Assembly: GCF_000523515.1 (NCBI RefSeq)
Contig: NZ_AWRU01000005.1
Span: 335,316 to 394,409 of the forward strand
Length of the DNA stretch: 59,094 nucleotides
Direction of reading: 5' to 3'
From: Pedobacter sp. V48
GTDB lineage: Bacteria > Bacteroidota > Bacteroidia > Sphingobacteriales > Sphingobacteriaceae
This document shows positions 8,366-17,256 of the stretch, in pieces. The position numbers and the translations under genes are program-made. The notes beneath the pieces are model-generated. The model had not been told where the DNA came from and did not search any database. It was given only the letters and a program-made list of their open reading frames with translations. Each line of letters begins with the position of its first letter. The first letter of the stretch is position 1.

Positions 8366-9742
8366 ATGATTTTGATTATTGATGATGATGTTGCTGTATG
8401 TGCTTCCCTGAACCTGTTGTTAAAACAGAATGGGTTCAAATCCATCAAGGCAAATGGGCCGGAAGAGGCACTCAAGCACCTTAAGGAAAAACCAGTAGAT
8501 GCGGTATTGTTGGACATGAACTTTTCCATGGAAACTACAGGGGAAGACGGGCTGGCCATGCTGCAACAGATCAAAAAATCAAGACCACTCCTGCCAGTTA
8601 TTTTAATGACCGGATGGGGATCGATTAAGCTGGCAGTAGAGGGTATGAAAGCCGGGGCAGCGGATTTTATCAATAAACCCTGGGATAACGACCACTTGAC
8701 GCGGGCACTAAGAACAGCACTGGATTTATCAACCGAACTGGATACACCAGGGGCAATGACACGTAAGAAGCTGAATGACAAATATGGTTTTGAGAATATT
8801 GTTGGTGAAGATCCGCAACTTCTAGAAGTACTACAGACCATTGCAAGGGTCAGTAGTACTGACGCCTCAGTACTCATTATTGGAGAGAGCGGCACGGGGA
8901 AGGAACTTGTAGCCGAAGCTATTCATGAGAACAGTTCCCGCAGAAACAAAGCATTTGTAAAAGTAAATCTTGGGGGAATTTCTTCCAGCTTATTTGAAAG
9001 TGAGATGTTTGGCCATAAACGTGGCGCCTTTACCGATGCACGCACCGACAGAGTAGGCCGGTTTGAACTGGCCGATAAAAGCACCATTTTCTTAGATGAA
9101 ATAGGTGATCTGGATTTAAACAGCCAGGTAAAGCTGTTGCGGGTATTACAGGACCGCAAGTATGAGGTGTTGGGCGACAGCAAGACGCGCTCTGTTGACC
9201 TTAGGGTAGTCTGCGCCACCAACCGCGATCTAAGGGAAATGATCGCTGCCGCAAAATTTAGGGAAGATTTGTATTACCGCATCAACCTGATCATTATCCG
9301 TTTACCTCCGCTTCGGGAACGCACAGAGGATATTCCGATTTTGGCCAATTATTTCTTGAAAAACCTCAAGGAAATTTACCAGAGACCCAAGCTGCAGATC
9401 GATAAAAAAGCCTATAACTGGCTAAAATCCCTTCCGTTGCCAGGTAATATCCGTGAACTAAAAAACCTGATTGAGCGTACCGTGTTGCTCAGCGAAGGGG
9501 ATCACCTGGATGTAAAAGATTTTGAGCTGCACCTGGAAACTCAACGCCTGCCAAGTGCCTCCCTGACGCTCCCTGCTGTGGGAACATTATCGATTGACGA
9601 TATGGAGCTTTCCATGATCAGGAATGCCATGGATTTTCATCAAAATAATATCAGCAGGGTGGCCAAAGCACTTGGTTTAAGCAGGGGCACCCTATACCGT
9701 AAACTGGAGAAATACAACATCCCTTATGAAGCTCAAAGCTAA
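8366..9742 (+). CDS. NtrC-family sigma-54-dependent response regulator
   Basis: The product has 458 residues in the order receiver, AAA+ and Fis-type HTH. The receiver has the acidic pair D6/D7, phospho-acceptor D50, T82 and K104. The AAA+ domain carries Walker A GESGTGKE (173-180), the sigma-54 contact loop as GAFTDA (220-225) rather than canonical GAFTGA, and Walker B FLDEIG (242-247). The last 45 residues are the DNA-binding HTH (SRVAKALGLSRGTLYRKL). It should activate a sigma-54 promoter, most simply the one upstream of its own operon. Its last 17 bases overlap the kinase gene. Confidence 0.93.
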   Translation: MILIIDDDVAVCASLNLLLKQNGFKSIKANGPEEALKHLKEKPVDAVLLDMNFSMETTGEDGLAMLQQIKKSRPLLPVILMTGWGSIKLAVEGMKAGAADFINKPWDNDHLTRALRTALDLSTELDTPGAMTRKKLNDKYGFENIVGEDPQLLEVLQTIARVSSTDASVLIIGESGTGKELVAEAIHENSSRRNKAFVKVNLGGISSSLFESEMFGHKRGAFTDARTDRVGRFELADKSTIFLDEIGDLDLNSQVKLLRVLQDRKYEVLGDSKTRSVDLRVVCATNRDLREMIAAAKFREDLYYRINLIIIRLPPLRERTEDIPILANYFLKNLKEIYQRPKLQIDKKAYNWLKSLPLPGNIRELKNLIERTVLLSEGDHLDVKDFELHLETQRLPSASLTLPAVGTLSIDDMELSMIRNAMDFHQNNISRVAKALGLSRGTLYRKLEKYNIPYEAQS

Positions 9743-11021
9743 GGTTTTACTGGTGGCAATTGTCGTTCATGCGGTATTTGTCTATCTGCTTACGGAGTTG
9801 TATGCGGCAAGCAGAACTGCTTTCCTGATCGGAGAGGCCATGCTTTTTGTGTCACTTATCTTTTCTTATTGGTTGTATCGATCGATCAGCCAGACATTTG
9901 ATACCATCTCCTCGGGGATCGAAACCCTGAAGGATAAGGATTTCAGTATCAGGCTGAACCAGATCGGTCATCCGGAGATGGATGAATTGATTGATGTGTA
10001 CAACCTGATGATCGAACAATTGAGACATGAGCGATTGCTGCAGGCGGAGAAAAGTTCCTTCCTGGGAAAACTTATAGAAGCCTCTCCTTCGGGGATCATT
10101 ATATTTGAATTTGATGCAGTTATTGGGGCGGTAAACCCCGCTGCTGCAGAAATATTAGGTCTGCAACCAGACGAGATTTTGGGTAAATCATTGAGCCAGA
10201 TAGGCGGACGACTTGCTGAGGAACTGTCGCTGATAGAAGTGAATGATGCCAAAGTAATTAATCTGAACGGGATAAAATCTTATAAATGCCATAAGTCGAC
10301 CTTCACAGATCTTGGATATTCACGGACTTTTATTACGATTGAAGAACTCAGTCGTGAGATCTACCTGAAGGAAAAAAATGCCTACGAGAAAGTAATTAAG
10401 ATGATGTCTCATGAGGTGAACAATTCTATAGGTGCCATTAATTCAATTCTTAACAGTTGTTTAAATTACAAGCATCAGCTGGATGAAGCAGATCAGGAAG
10501 ATTATGATGCGGCGCTGACTACCTCCATCAGCCGCAACCATAGCCTGAGTGCTCTGATGTCGAATTTTGCCAGGGTTGTACGTGTTCCCGAACCCGTTAA
10601 GCATACTGTTGAGCTAATCGCATTGCTTCGCTCGGTGGTACTGCTAATGGAACCTGCTGCGAGGAAAAAAAATGTCAGCTGGTTGTGGGATCTGGATGCA
10701 TTGGAGTTGGAAGCCTTTGCTGATTACCAGCAATTGGAACAGGTCTTTATTAATATTCTGAAAAATGCGATTGAGGCTGTAGATCCGTCTGGGACAATAC
10801 GCATCAAAACCGCATCACCAGATAAAATGATTTCAATTTCGAACACCGGACCTGGAATCTCAAATGAGGTCAGTCGTCAGCTTTTCTCTCCCTTCTTTAG
10901 TACGACGAAAAACGGACAAGGTATTGGATTGATGTTGACAAGGGAAATCCTTTATAACCACGATTTCAGGTTTTCTTTGCAAACTATTGGTGAATGGACA
11001 GAATTCAAGATGGTAACCTAA
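9726..11021 (+). CDS. NtrB-like sensor histidine kinase
   Basis: The product has 431 residues: two transmembrane helices (about 5-24 and 33-51) with almost no periplasmic loop, a HAMP-like linker, a PAS domain (about 110-205), a phospho-acceptor helix with SHEVNN (His about 229), and an ATPase domain with the N-box NILKNAIEAV and G-boxes GPGIS and GQGIGL. The lack of a sensory loop suggests it senses within the membrane or through the transporter it is encoded with. It overlaps the regulator gene by 17 bp and closes the operon; a strong hairpin follows. Confidence 0.92.
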   Translation: MKLKAKVLLVAIVVHAVFVYLLTELYAASRTAFLIGEAMLFVSLIFSYWLYRSISQTFDTISSGIETLKDKDFSIRLNQIGHPEMDELIDVYNLMIEQLRHERLLQAEKSSFLGKLIEASPSGIIIFEFDAVIGAVNPAAAEILGLQPDEILGKSLSQIGGRLAEELSLIEVNDAKVINLNGIKSYKCHKSTFTDLGYSRTFITIEELSREIYLKEKNAYEKVIKMMSHEVNNSIGAINSILNSCLNYKHQLDEADQEDYDAALTTSISRNHSLSALMSNFARVVRVPEPVKHTVELIALLRSVVLLMEPAARKKNVSWLWDLDALELEAFADYQQLEQVFINILKNAIEAVDPSGTIRIKTASPDKMISISNTGPGISNEVSRQLFSPFFSTTKNGQGIGLMLTREILYNHDFRFSLQTIGEWTEFKMVT

Positions 11022-11046
11022 ACACTTAATCGGTATTTATTTACAT

Positions 11047-11076
11047 AAAAAAGGCTACTTAAAAAGCAGCCCTTTT
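11047..11076. terminator. Bidirectional intrinsic terminator after efflux operon
   Basis: A hairpin GGCT-a-CTT / AAG-c-AGCC with an AAA loop is flanked by an A-run on the left and a T-run on the right, so it can end transcription from both the kinase gene and the minus-strand gene at 11169. Confidence 0.75.
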
Positions 11077-11168
11077 CAATCATCATCAGCCCTTTTAAAT
11101 CACTAAGGGAATTCTGTTGTGATTATATTTTATCAGAACTATTCAGGGGTTCTGACTAAGATGAAATC

Positions 11169-11480
11169 TTATTGTACTATCTTACCGTCTTTGTCAATTT
11201 TCAAAGATGATGTTTCTTCACCTTTTTTAACATCGATTTGATAGAAGCTTGATTTATCTGCATTGGTTACCAAAAATGCAGCAGTTGGAGTCCATTCTTT
11301 AACTGGATCTGTTTGCAAAGTTTTTTGCACTGGTTCTGGAAGATCTTTTAATTCAACCGGAGTTTTTGTTGTACTATCCTGATGAACACTAATCATCACT
11401 GGATTTTTGATTTCGCTTGCTTTTACTGAGGTTAATCCTGCTACAGCTAAAATTGCTGCTGATAAAATGATCTTTTTCAT
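11169..11480 (-). CDS. Small secreted PepSY-like protein
   Basis: This 103-residue protein has a clear Sec signal peptide (about 1-22, ending in VKA-S). The mature part starts with a charged linker and then carries a segment LPEPVQKTLQTDPVKEW followed by alternating beta-like strands ending in KIDKDGKIVQ. This is the pattern of the small PepSY-like / beta-lactamase-inhibitor-like secreted proteins that are abundant in Bacteroidota. The function is unknown; the assignment rests on pattern only. The start at 11480 (MKKIIL) is preferred over an upstream in-frame ATG at 11501. Confidence 0.7.
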   Translation of the reverse strand: MKKIILSAAILAVAGLTSVKASEIKNPVMISVHQDSTTKTPVELKDLPEPVQKTLQTDPVKEWTPTAAFLVTNADKSSFYQIDVKKGEETSSLKIDKDGKIVQ

Positions 11481-11725
11481 AATTACTATATTAAAGTTCA
11501 ACTAAATATTCTTGTTATTTATGTTTTGAGTATGCTACATAATAATGCCTAACTCCCAGTGTTTTGGCACGAGCTTGATTTACAGCGGCTTACTGATTAA
11601 CGCATTTCCTAATGCTGTTGCATTTTTCCGCAAATTGCGGAATGCCGATACAGTTTTGAGGATAATAAAGTCCTTGTATTAAAAGACTATCATTATTATT
11701 ACCTTTAATAAATTCCACCTTGTCG

Positions 11726-13116
11726 ATGAATTATTTTATCTCAGTTATCTGCTTGCTACTTTTAAGTACAAATAGTAAGGCGCAATATCTTGATGAAATG
11801 TCTGTAAAACTGCATCAACCTGCTGATCTTAAAAAAGATGTTTATGTGGTGCAAAACATATTAGAAAAAGAAAATCCAAATCTTTATCTGTATATCAGTA
11901 AAAAAGACCTTAACCATAAATTTGATAGTTTAAGGACCACCATAAACCAACCACTTACCAGCATAAGTTTATATGTTAAACTATTAAGTGTTATCAGCTA
12001 TATGGGCATGGTCATTTAACCATCAATATAGACTATTCGAAATTTACTGCCTCTGATATTGCTTTTTTAAAGAAACCAACATTGCAACACCCTATTTATC
12101 AATTTGATTACCGGGTAATAGCAAACAAACTATTTATCAGCGAAAACTTATCTGCCGATTCCACGATAGCTAAGGGTACAGAGATATTAAGTATTAACGA
12201 TGTTCCTGCCGCTAAATTGATAGATAGTTTGAGCCATTATATTACATCAGACGGTTATAATATTACCTATAAGCAATTCCTAATGAACGGTGGACTATTT
12301 GCAGAACGATATCGGTTTTTATACCCGAAAAGGGAACCCTTGAACTTTAAACTCAGTTCCAACAAGGGTACACAACAAATAACCCTAAATGCTTTTCAAA
12401 AACCAGGTTATGATAGCAGTAGTGTTGCGCGGCCACCACGTACAGCGTATAAATTATTAACTGCTGATAGTAGCATTGCCTATCTTAAACTCCAGACCTT
12501 TTTTAATGGCGCTAATTATGAAGGGTATCACGGTATTTTTGCAGACATCCAAAAGAGAAAATTAAAAACCCTTATAATAGACCTGCGCGGAAATACTGGC
12601 GGAGAAACCGGTTGGGCATCAAGTATATATAGTTTCTTAATAGCGGAGCCAACATATTTCTACAAGCTTCCGGCAGAAATAAGCCGGCAAAAGTTACTAT
12701 ACGATAATCCAAAAATACGCGGCTGGGTTAAAATGGCATCTAAATCAACATATCCCATTGTTACACCGGATGCCAGCACGTTTAAAGGCAAAATATATGT
12801 ACTTATAAATGGTGGTAGTTTCTCGGCAACCAGTTTACTTGCAGCAAATATACGAAACCTAAAAAACGTAACTTTTGTTGGCGAAGAAACCGGCGGTAGT
12901 AAGAATATCTGGACTGCAGGAACAATTAAAAATATAACGCTTCCTACCAGTAAACTTTCACTCGCTTATGGCAACACACCAGCTTATTTTGGTGACATTA
13001 CACACATTGATGGACGTGGACTAATGCCTGATGTATCAATTTCTTACACTATTGAGGATTATTTAGGAAATAAGGACCTTGAATTGGATTGGGTGTTAAA
13101 GGATATTGCCCATTAG
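11726..13116 (+). pseudogene. S41-family peptidase, split by a frameshift
   Basis: Two adjacent frames encode one S41 (tail-specific protease-like) protein. The first (11726-12019) has a signal peptide and the N-terminal helical domain and stops just after SYMGMVI. The next frame continues without a gap as GHLTINIDYSKF and carries the PDZ-like and catalytic parts, including the region VLINGGSFSATS that holds the expected nucleophile Ser. Adding one base near 12006-12010 would restore a G-D-G-H motif that fits the family. This is either a real inactivating deletion, a sequencing error or recoding. The usual role is periplasmic cleavage of peptides. ATG 11726 is chosen over TTG 11720. Confidence 0.8.
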
Positions 13117-13211
13117 AGGAGGAAAACACCCTTATATTGTCGCGATTACACCCCACACAAGGAGACTGTTCTCTTTAAATTTGAATCATCATTAAACTAA
13201 ATTGTATCAAA

Positions 13212-13781
13212 ATGAGAAAGATCAGAATTTTCGAACATATCTCGCTTGACGGGGTGATTGAGCACGACAAAAACTATGCATATGGCGCATGGACTGCACC
13301 ATACCGAACCCCCGCCGGGTTGGCCATGCTGCTTGAGGCATACGGTCCCGGTTTTGACCTGCTGATTGGCCGTCGCACATACGATGAGTGGTTGGGCTAC
13401 TGGCCCAATGCTGGAGACTTTCCGATGGCGAACGCCATAAACGCCGCAACCAAATACGTAGTTACCCACAGACCTGACAGCCTTAAATGGGGACCAGTGA
13501 AGGATTTGGGCGAAGATTTTATCGAGGAGCTGCACAAACTCAAATTGACCGACGGGCCAGATCTGGTAGTTTCGGGAAGTATATCACTGACACCTTTGCT
13601 ACTCAGCGCGGGATTGATAGATGAGGTTATCCTGATTGTATATCCGGTATTGCTAGGTAAAGGCAAACGCCTTCTTTCTGACAACTTTGACGCACGTGAG
13701 CTCGAATTCGTGAGCACATTGACCACACCAACGGGTGTGCTGCTCAATACTTATAAACATTTGGGATCGCTGAAAAAATAA
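13212..13781 (+). CDS. Dihydrofolate-reductase-like (RibD C-terminal) protein
   Basis: This 189-residue single-domain protein is of the RibD C-terminal / bacterial DHFR-like superfamily. It shows the opening strand ISLDGVIEH, the nucleotide-binding segment GRRTYDEW (about 54-61) and a late VVSGSISLT strand before the terminal segment. Members bind NADPH and reduce uncharacterised substrates; they are not the housekeeping folate enzyme. It is a stand-alone gene between the broken peptidase and a DUF1801-like gene, with about 48 bp to the latter. Confidence 0.85.
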   Translation: MRKIRIFEHISLDGVIEHDKNYAYGAWTAPYRTPAGLAMLLEAYGPGFDLLIGRRTYDEWLGYWPNAGDFPMANAINAATKYVVTHRPDSLKWGPVKDLGEDFIEELHKLKLTDGPDLVVSGSISLTPLLLSAGLIDEVILIVYPVLLGKGKRLLSDNFDARELEFVSTLTTPTGVLLNTYKHLGSLKK

Positions 13782-13829
13782 TCTTTCGCTGAGCTTAAAT
13801 AAGCAATACATATAGCAAAACCAATTTCG

Positions 13830-14210
13830 ATGAAAATTAGAAACCTTGTTGATCTGTTTACTATTCTTCCTGAAGAAGAAAAAATAATTGTAGATGTATT
13901 GCGACAGATAATTATTGAGTCTCTTCCTGAATACTGTAAAGAGAAAATCTCCTACAATGTTCCATTTTTTTATGGTAACAAAGGGATATGTATTATTTGG
14001 CCTTCAACTGTTCCCAGGGGTGGCATCAAAAAAGGCGTTCTTTTAGGTTTTTGGTATGGGCATAAATTAAATGACCCTGATCACTTTCTGTCTCATGGAA
14101 CAAACAAGCAAATTTTTTATAAAATCTATCAAACCGCAGAAGAAATTGATGAAAATCCAATAAAAAAACTTTTAAAAGAGGCCATCAAATTAGATAGCTC
14201 GTTTGCTTAA
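13830..14210 (+). CDS. DUF1801-like (YdhG fold) protein
   Basis: This 126-residue cytoplasmic protein begins with two helices (LPEEEKIIVDVLRQIIIE) and continues with strands around KISYNVPFFYGNKGICIIW and a C-terminal helix. The layout matches the DUF1801/YdhG-like family, small proteins of unknown function related to the frataxin-like iron-binding fold. Its 3' end overlaps the convergent membrane-protein gene by 21 bp. Confidence 0.65.
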   Translation: MKIRNLVDLFTILPEEEKIIVDVLRQIIIESLPEYCKEKISYNVPFFYGNKGICIIWPSTVPRGGIKKGVLLGFWYGHKLNDPDHFLSHGTNKQIFYKIYQTAEEIDENPIKKLLKEAIKLDSSFA

Positions 14211-14729
14211 ATTTATAGCTCGTGCTATTCGTGGCCTATTATATCGTTGAAGGAAAATCGGATAAAGGTTTAGTAAGACATTTAATAGTAGTAACCACAA
14301 AGATTTGAGAACTCCAAATTCCAATGCCACGAACATATTAAACCCCAGGACTATTAGCAGGATAATTAAGTGGTCTAGTTCAGATTTTTTTGTCTGATAG
14401 TGCAAATTCACTAAAGCTTTGGCATTTTTTTCTATGGGATTAGATTTTCTGATCACCTTTTCCCAGCCAATCCAGACCAACAATTTTCTGAAAAAATTTA
14501 TTCCGAGATATTCATATATTTTTCCGCTCCGTTCCCATTCCTTTTCTTTAAAATAGGAGGAACCAAGTGGACTTTTTAGTGCTCCGGTAAACGCAACTGC
14601 ACACAACATCAGCAGGAAGTTCAGAATCCAGGAGAATGAAAAGCCATCCATTTTAATATAATGGACCAGGGTGTAAATTGAAGCAATTGTAATTGTTGCA
14701 ATTAAAATTAAAATTAAGGTTTTTCTCAT
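14190..14729 (-). CDS. Multi-pass membrane protein of unknown function
   Basis: This 179-residue protein has about four hydrophobic helices: residues 3-22, 30-50, and two close together at about 122-160. Between them lies a charged cytoplasmic-looking segment with GWEKVIRKSNPIEKNAK. Similar unnamed proteins occur in Pedobacter-type genomes. It follows the minus-strand gene at 14759 with a 29-bp gap, so the two probably form an operon. The last 21 bp overlap the convergent gene at 13830. Confidence 0.6.
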   Translation of the reverse strand: MRKTLILILIATITIASIYTLVHYIKMDGFSFSWILNFLLMLCAVAFTGALKSPLGSSYFKEKEWERSGKIYEYLGINFFRKLLVWIGWEKVIRKSNPIEKNAKALVNLHYQTKKSELDHLIILLIVLGFNMFVALEFGVLKSLWLLLLNVLLNLYPIFLQRYNRPRIARAINLSKRAI

Positions 14730-14758
14730 TGATTTAAATTCTCAAAAGGACGCTTAGA

Positions 14759-15010
14759 TTAGGTGTTACTTTTTAAGGTTGTTCTGAATTTATATAATAC
14801 CCAAACAAAAATCCCTGCTAAAATCAAATCATACGCAAAATTTACCCTTAGAAACGAGATTGTTGTGGATGTGAATTCTGAATCCTCAAAGGTCATTCTT
14901 TGCAAGTAAGGAAAGGGAAAACCTGCTTTAACAAATGAAAATTCATTCCAGAGAAATGGCAGGGCAGATACCAATATGAAAGACAAAATAAATATTACCA
15001 CAAATTTCAT
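14759..15010 (-). CDS. Small two-helix membrane protein
   Basis: The frame gives 83 residues from ATG 15010 (MKFVVIFILSF) or 112 from ATG 15097. I prefer the shorter form because it starts directly at a signal-like helix. There are two transmembrane helices (about 1-22 and 58-77 of the short form) with a short loop containing AGFPFPYLQ. The function is unknown. It lies upstream of the membrane protein at 14190 in the same direction. Confidence 0.5.
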   Translation of the reverse strand: MKFVVIFILSFILVSALPFLWNEFSFVKAGFPFPYLQRMTFEDSEFTSTTISFLRVNFAYDLILAGIFVWVLYKFRTTLKSNT

Positions 15011-15097
15011 AAAGGCTGGTGATGCTAACTGGTTTTGTAAGTTGGTCGTTGCTAAATTTAACATATTCCTATAAAGTAGCCAAATCCAAAATCCCAT

Positions 15098-15569
15098 AAA
15101 GCTTTTTTTTGAAAACTGCTTTCCGACAAAGTTCGACCACTATGCTGTCTGACTCAAGGTCTGATTTGTCTGGCCCAAGTTTTTTTGCTCGTTTTTTCCT
15201 AGCCTGTCCTGGTAGTTTTGGGGTATCAAATCACCTAATAAACAGCAGTTATGAAAAATAGCAACATCTTGTTTTCTGCCCGGAGCCTGACAGTGGAGAT
15301 CCGGAAGCAGTTTGCGGCCACTATGATTGCCTTGGCTTCTGTGCTTGCAATATCTACAGCGAGATTTGAACGGGATTCGCAAAGCTGCGGTATGATCACC
15401 GTTCAGTCAAAAAAGAAAAAACGACCATCGGAGTAAACAGAGCGTACCGTTCGACCCTCCAAATGCCTGGTTGGCATCTGAGCTTGTCTACTTCAGCCCG
15501 GTTATGATTTTCCTCAGGTCCCGGCAGCACTAAATTTATCCTATTAAACCACAAATACTACAAAATACA
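15098..15569. other. Gene-poor stretch, no supportable gene
   Basis: About 470 bp separate the two-helix membrane protein gene and the hydrolase gene. Short frames exist on both strands (15251-15436 plus, 15140-15382 minus), but neither has a recognisable fold, and the two overlap in opposite directions. No tRNA, inverted repeat pair or transposase remnant could be shown. It may hold decayed coding sequence. Confidence 0.4.
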
Positions 15570-16616
15570 ATGAAAAATCAATCTATATCCCCTCGACACT
15601 TCTTAGGAAGACTAACCTTTATCTTTGCTGCTTTGCTGCTGATTTTACTTTCTTCAGCCACAGCAAAACCAACCACAACAACTCAGAACAGTATCCTCAC
15701 CCAGCTCGAGGATCCTTTTAATCATGTCAAACAGATAAAAGCAGGCTTACTTAATATAGGCTACGTAGAGGCAGGCCCGGCCAATGGTGAGCCCGTTCTG
15801 CTTCTTCATGGCTGGCCATATGACATTTACAGTTATAAAGAAGTATCGGAAATTCTGACTACTAAAGGCTATAGGGTGCTCATTCCATACCTGCGCGGTT
15901 ATGGCAGTACGCGTTTTCTCTCCGCTGCAACACCACGTAACGGTCAGCAATCTGCCCTTGCTGTCGACATGATTGCCTTTATGGATGCCCTGAAAATCAA
16001 AAACGCCATCGTCGGCGGATTTGACTGGGGTGCGCGTACCGCAGATATCATGGCGGCACTATGGCCCGAGCGCGTAAAAGGACTGGTTTCCGTGAGTGGT
16101 TATTTGATCGGCAGCCAGGCAGGCAACAAGGCACCGCTTAAACCAGAGTCGGAGCTGTCCTGGTGGTATCAATACTACTTTGCTACAGATCGCGGCCAGG
16201 CAGGATATCAGGCACATACCGCTGAGTTTAACAAACTAATCTGGAAGACGGCCTCACCAACCTGGAAATTCAGTGAGGACACTTATAACCGTTCTGCAGC
16301 GTCCTTCAAAAACCCCGATCATGTGCAAATCGTGATTGACAACTACCGTTGGAGGCTTGGCATCACCAAGGGGGAAGCGAAATTTGATGCTCTGGAGGCT
16401 AAACTTGCTACTGCACCTGATATTATCGTGCCCGCAGTAACCCTGGAGGGAGATGCCAACGGAGCGCCGCATCCAGATCCGAGCGCCTATGCCATCCGCT
16501 TTAAAGGAAAATATGCACACCATAACATTAACGGTGGTGTGGGCCATAATCTCCCTCAGGAAGCCCCGCAGGCTTTTGCTGATGCCATCCTTGAGGTTGC
16601 GGCATGGACCCGATAA
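15570..16616 (+). CDS. Epoxide hydrolase/dehalogenase-like alpha/beta hydrolase, exported
   Basis: This 348-residue enzyme has an N-terminal hydrophobic export signal (about 14-32). The alpha/beta-hydrolase core shows the oxyanion HGWP (80-83), the nucleophile elbow GGFDWGA with Asp about 152 in place of Ser, and a late His at about 326 in GGVGHN. An Asp nucleophile is characteristic of epoxide hydrolases and haloalkane dehalogenases; the G-x-D-W-G-A form favours epoxide hydrolase. The natural substrate is unknown. The peroxide-resistance gene follows 41 bp downstream, with a very similar start region (ATGAAAAATCAA). Confidence 0.85.
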   Translation: MKNQSISPRHFLGRLTFIFAALLLILLSSATAKPTTTTQNSILTQLEDPFNHVKQIKAGLLNIGYVEAGPANGEPVLLLHGWPYDIYSYKEVSEILTTKGYRVLIPYLRGYGSTRFLSAATPRNGQQSALAVDMIAFMDALKIKNAIVGGFDWGARTADIMAALWPERVKGLVSVSGYLIGSQAGNKAPLKPESELSWWYQYYFATDRGQAGYQAHTAEFNKLIWKTASPTWKFSEDTYNRSAASFKNPDHVQIVIDNYRWRLGITKGEAKFDALEAKLATAPDIIVPAVTLEGDANGAPHPDPSAYAIRFKGKYAHHNINGGVGHNLPQEAPQAFADAILEVAAWTR

Positions 16617-16657
16617 ACAGGTATAATCATTATTCAACAATTTAATATTCAAATACA

Positions 16658-17110
16658 ATGAAAAATCAAACAGTTTTTACCGCTACTGGCGGATCTGCAA
16701 TCACTAAAGTATTATATACTGGCAAAGTCCACATCACCGGAGGTCGCGAAGGCAAAGCAAAGAGCACAGACGGACGTTTAGACATTGACCTGTCTACCCC
16801 AGGAAGTGTTGGCAAGGGCACCAATCCCGAGCAACTGTTCGCCGCTGGCTGGTCTGCCTGTTTCATCGGCGCTATGCAGCACAATGCCGCGGCCGCAAAA
16901 ATCAACCTTCCGGAAGGAACCTCTGTAGACACTGAAGTGGACCTGGGAACTGGAGAAGACGGCTTTGCCTTACAGGCCAGGTTACAGGTTAACCTGCCAG
17001 GTCTTTCTGTTGCAGAGGCAATGAGCGTCGTAGAGGCTGCTCATCAAACCTGTCCGTATTCAAAAGCAAGCAGAAACAATATCAATGTAGAAATTTCAGT
17101 AACCGTATAA
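16658..17110 (+). CDS. ohr: Ohr-type organic hydroperoxide reductase (OsmC family)
   Basis: This 150-residue protein of the OsmC/Ohr family has both redox cysteines in context: Cys 68 in GWSACFIGAM and Cys 132 in HQTCPYSKA, plus Glu 58 in NPEQL. The Ohr family reduces organic and fatty-acid hydroperoxides in the cytoplasm using lipoylated proteins. The length is typical of Ohr rather than the longer OsmC form. It probably forms a unit with the hydrolase upstream, which would fit handling of oxidised lipids; that link is inference. Confidence 0.9.
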   Translation: MKNQTVFTATGGSAITKVLYTGKVHITGGREGKAKSTDGRLDIDLSTPGSVGKGTNPEQLFAAGWSACFIGAMQHNAAAAKINLPEGTSVDTEVDLGTGEDGFALQARLQVNLPGLSVAEAMSVVEAAHQTCPYSKASRNNINVEISVTV

Positions 17111-17198
17111 AACACCAGATATGAACAAATAAAATGATGCTCTTGTATTGTCGGAATGATGTCAGGAATAATGTTTTGGCTGGTATCATAGATTATAC

Positions 17199-17234
17199 TG
17201 GTAACAAAATTATACCAAGTGTATTTTACTTTTG
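17199..17234 (+). promoter_or_regulatory. Operator-like dyad and -7 element upstream of SDR
   Basis: TGGTA-N9-TACCA at 17199-17217 is followed by TACTTTTG (17227-17234), a perfect match to the Bacteroidota -7 element TAnnTTTG. A further TGGTA lies 18 bp upstream at 17181. The dyad could bind the HxlR protein encoded at 18044. Confidence 0.45.
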
Positions 17235-17256
17235 TTCAAATTTACAATAGAAAAAT

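Noticed and set aside
15140..15382. 80-codon minus-strand frame with several Cys and His
   Set aside because: Possible zinc-finger remnant, but no complete CxxC pairs and no homologous pattern that I can name.
15251..15436. 61-codon frame starting MKNSNILFSARS with a hydrophobic stretch
   Set aside because: No family, poor codon pattern, and an opposite-strand frame of similar length covers it; kept only as part of the gap description.
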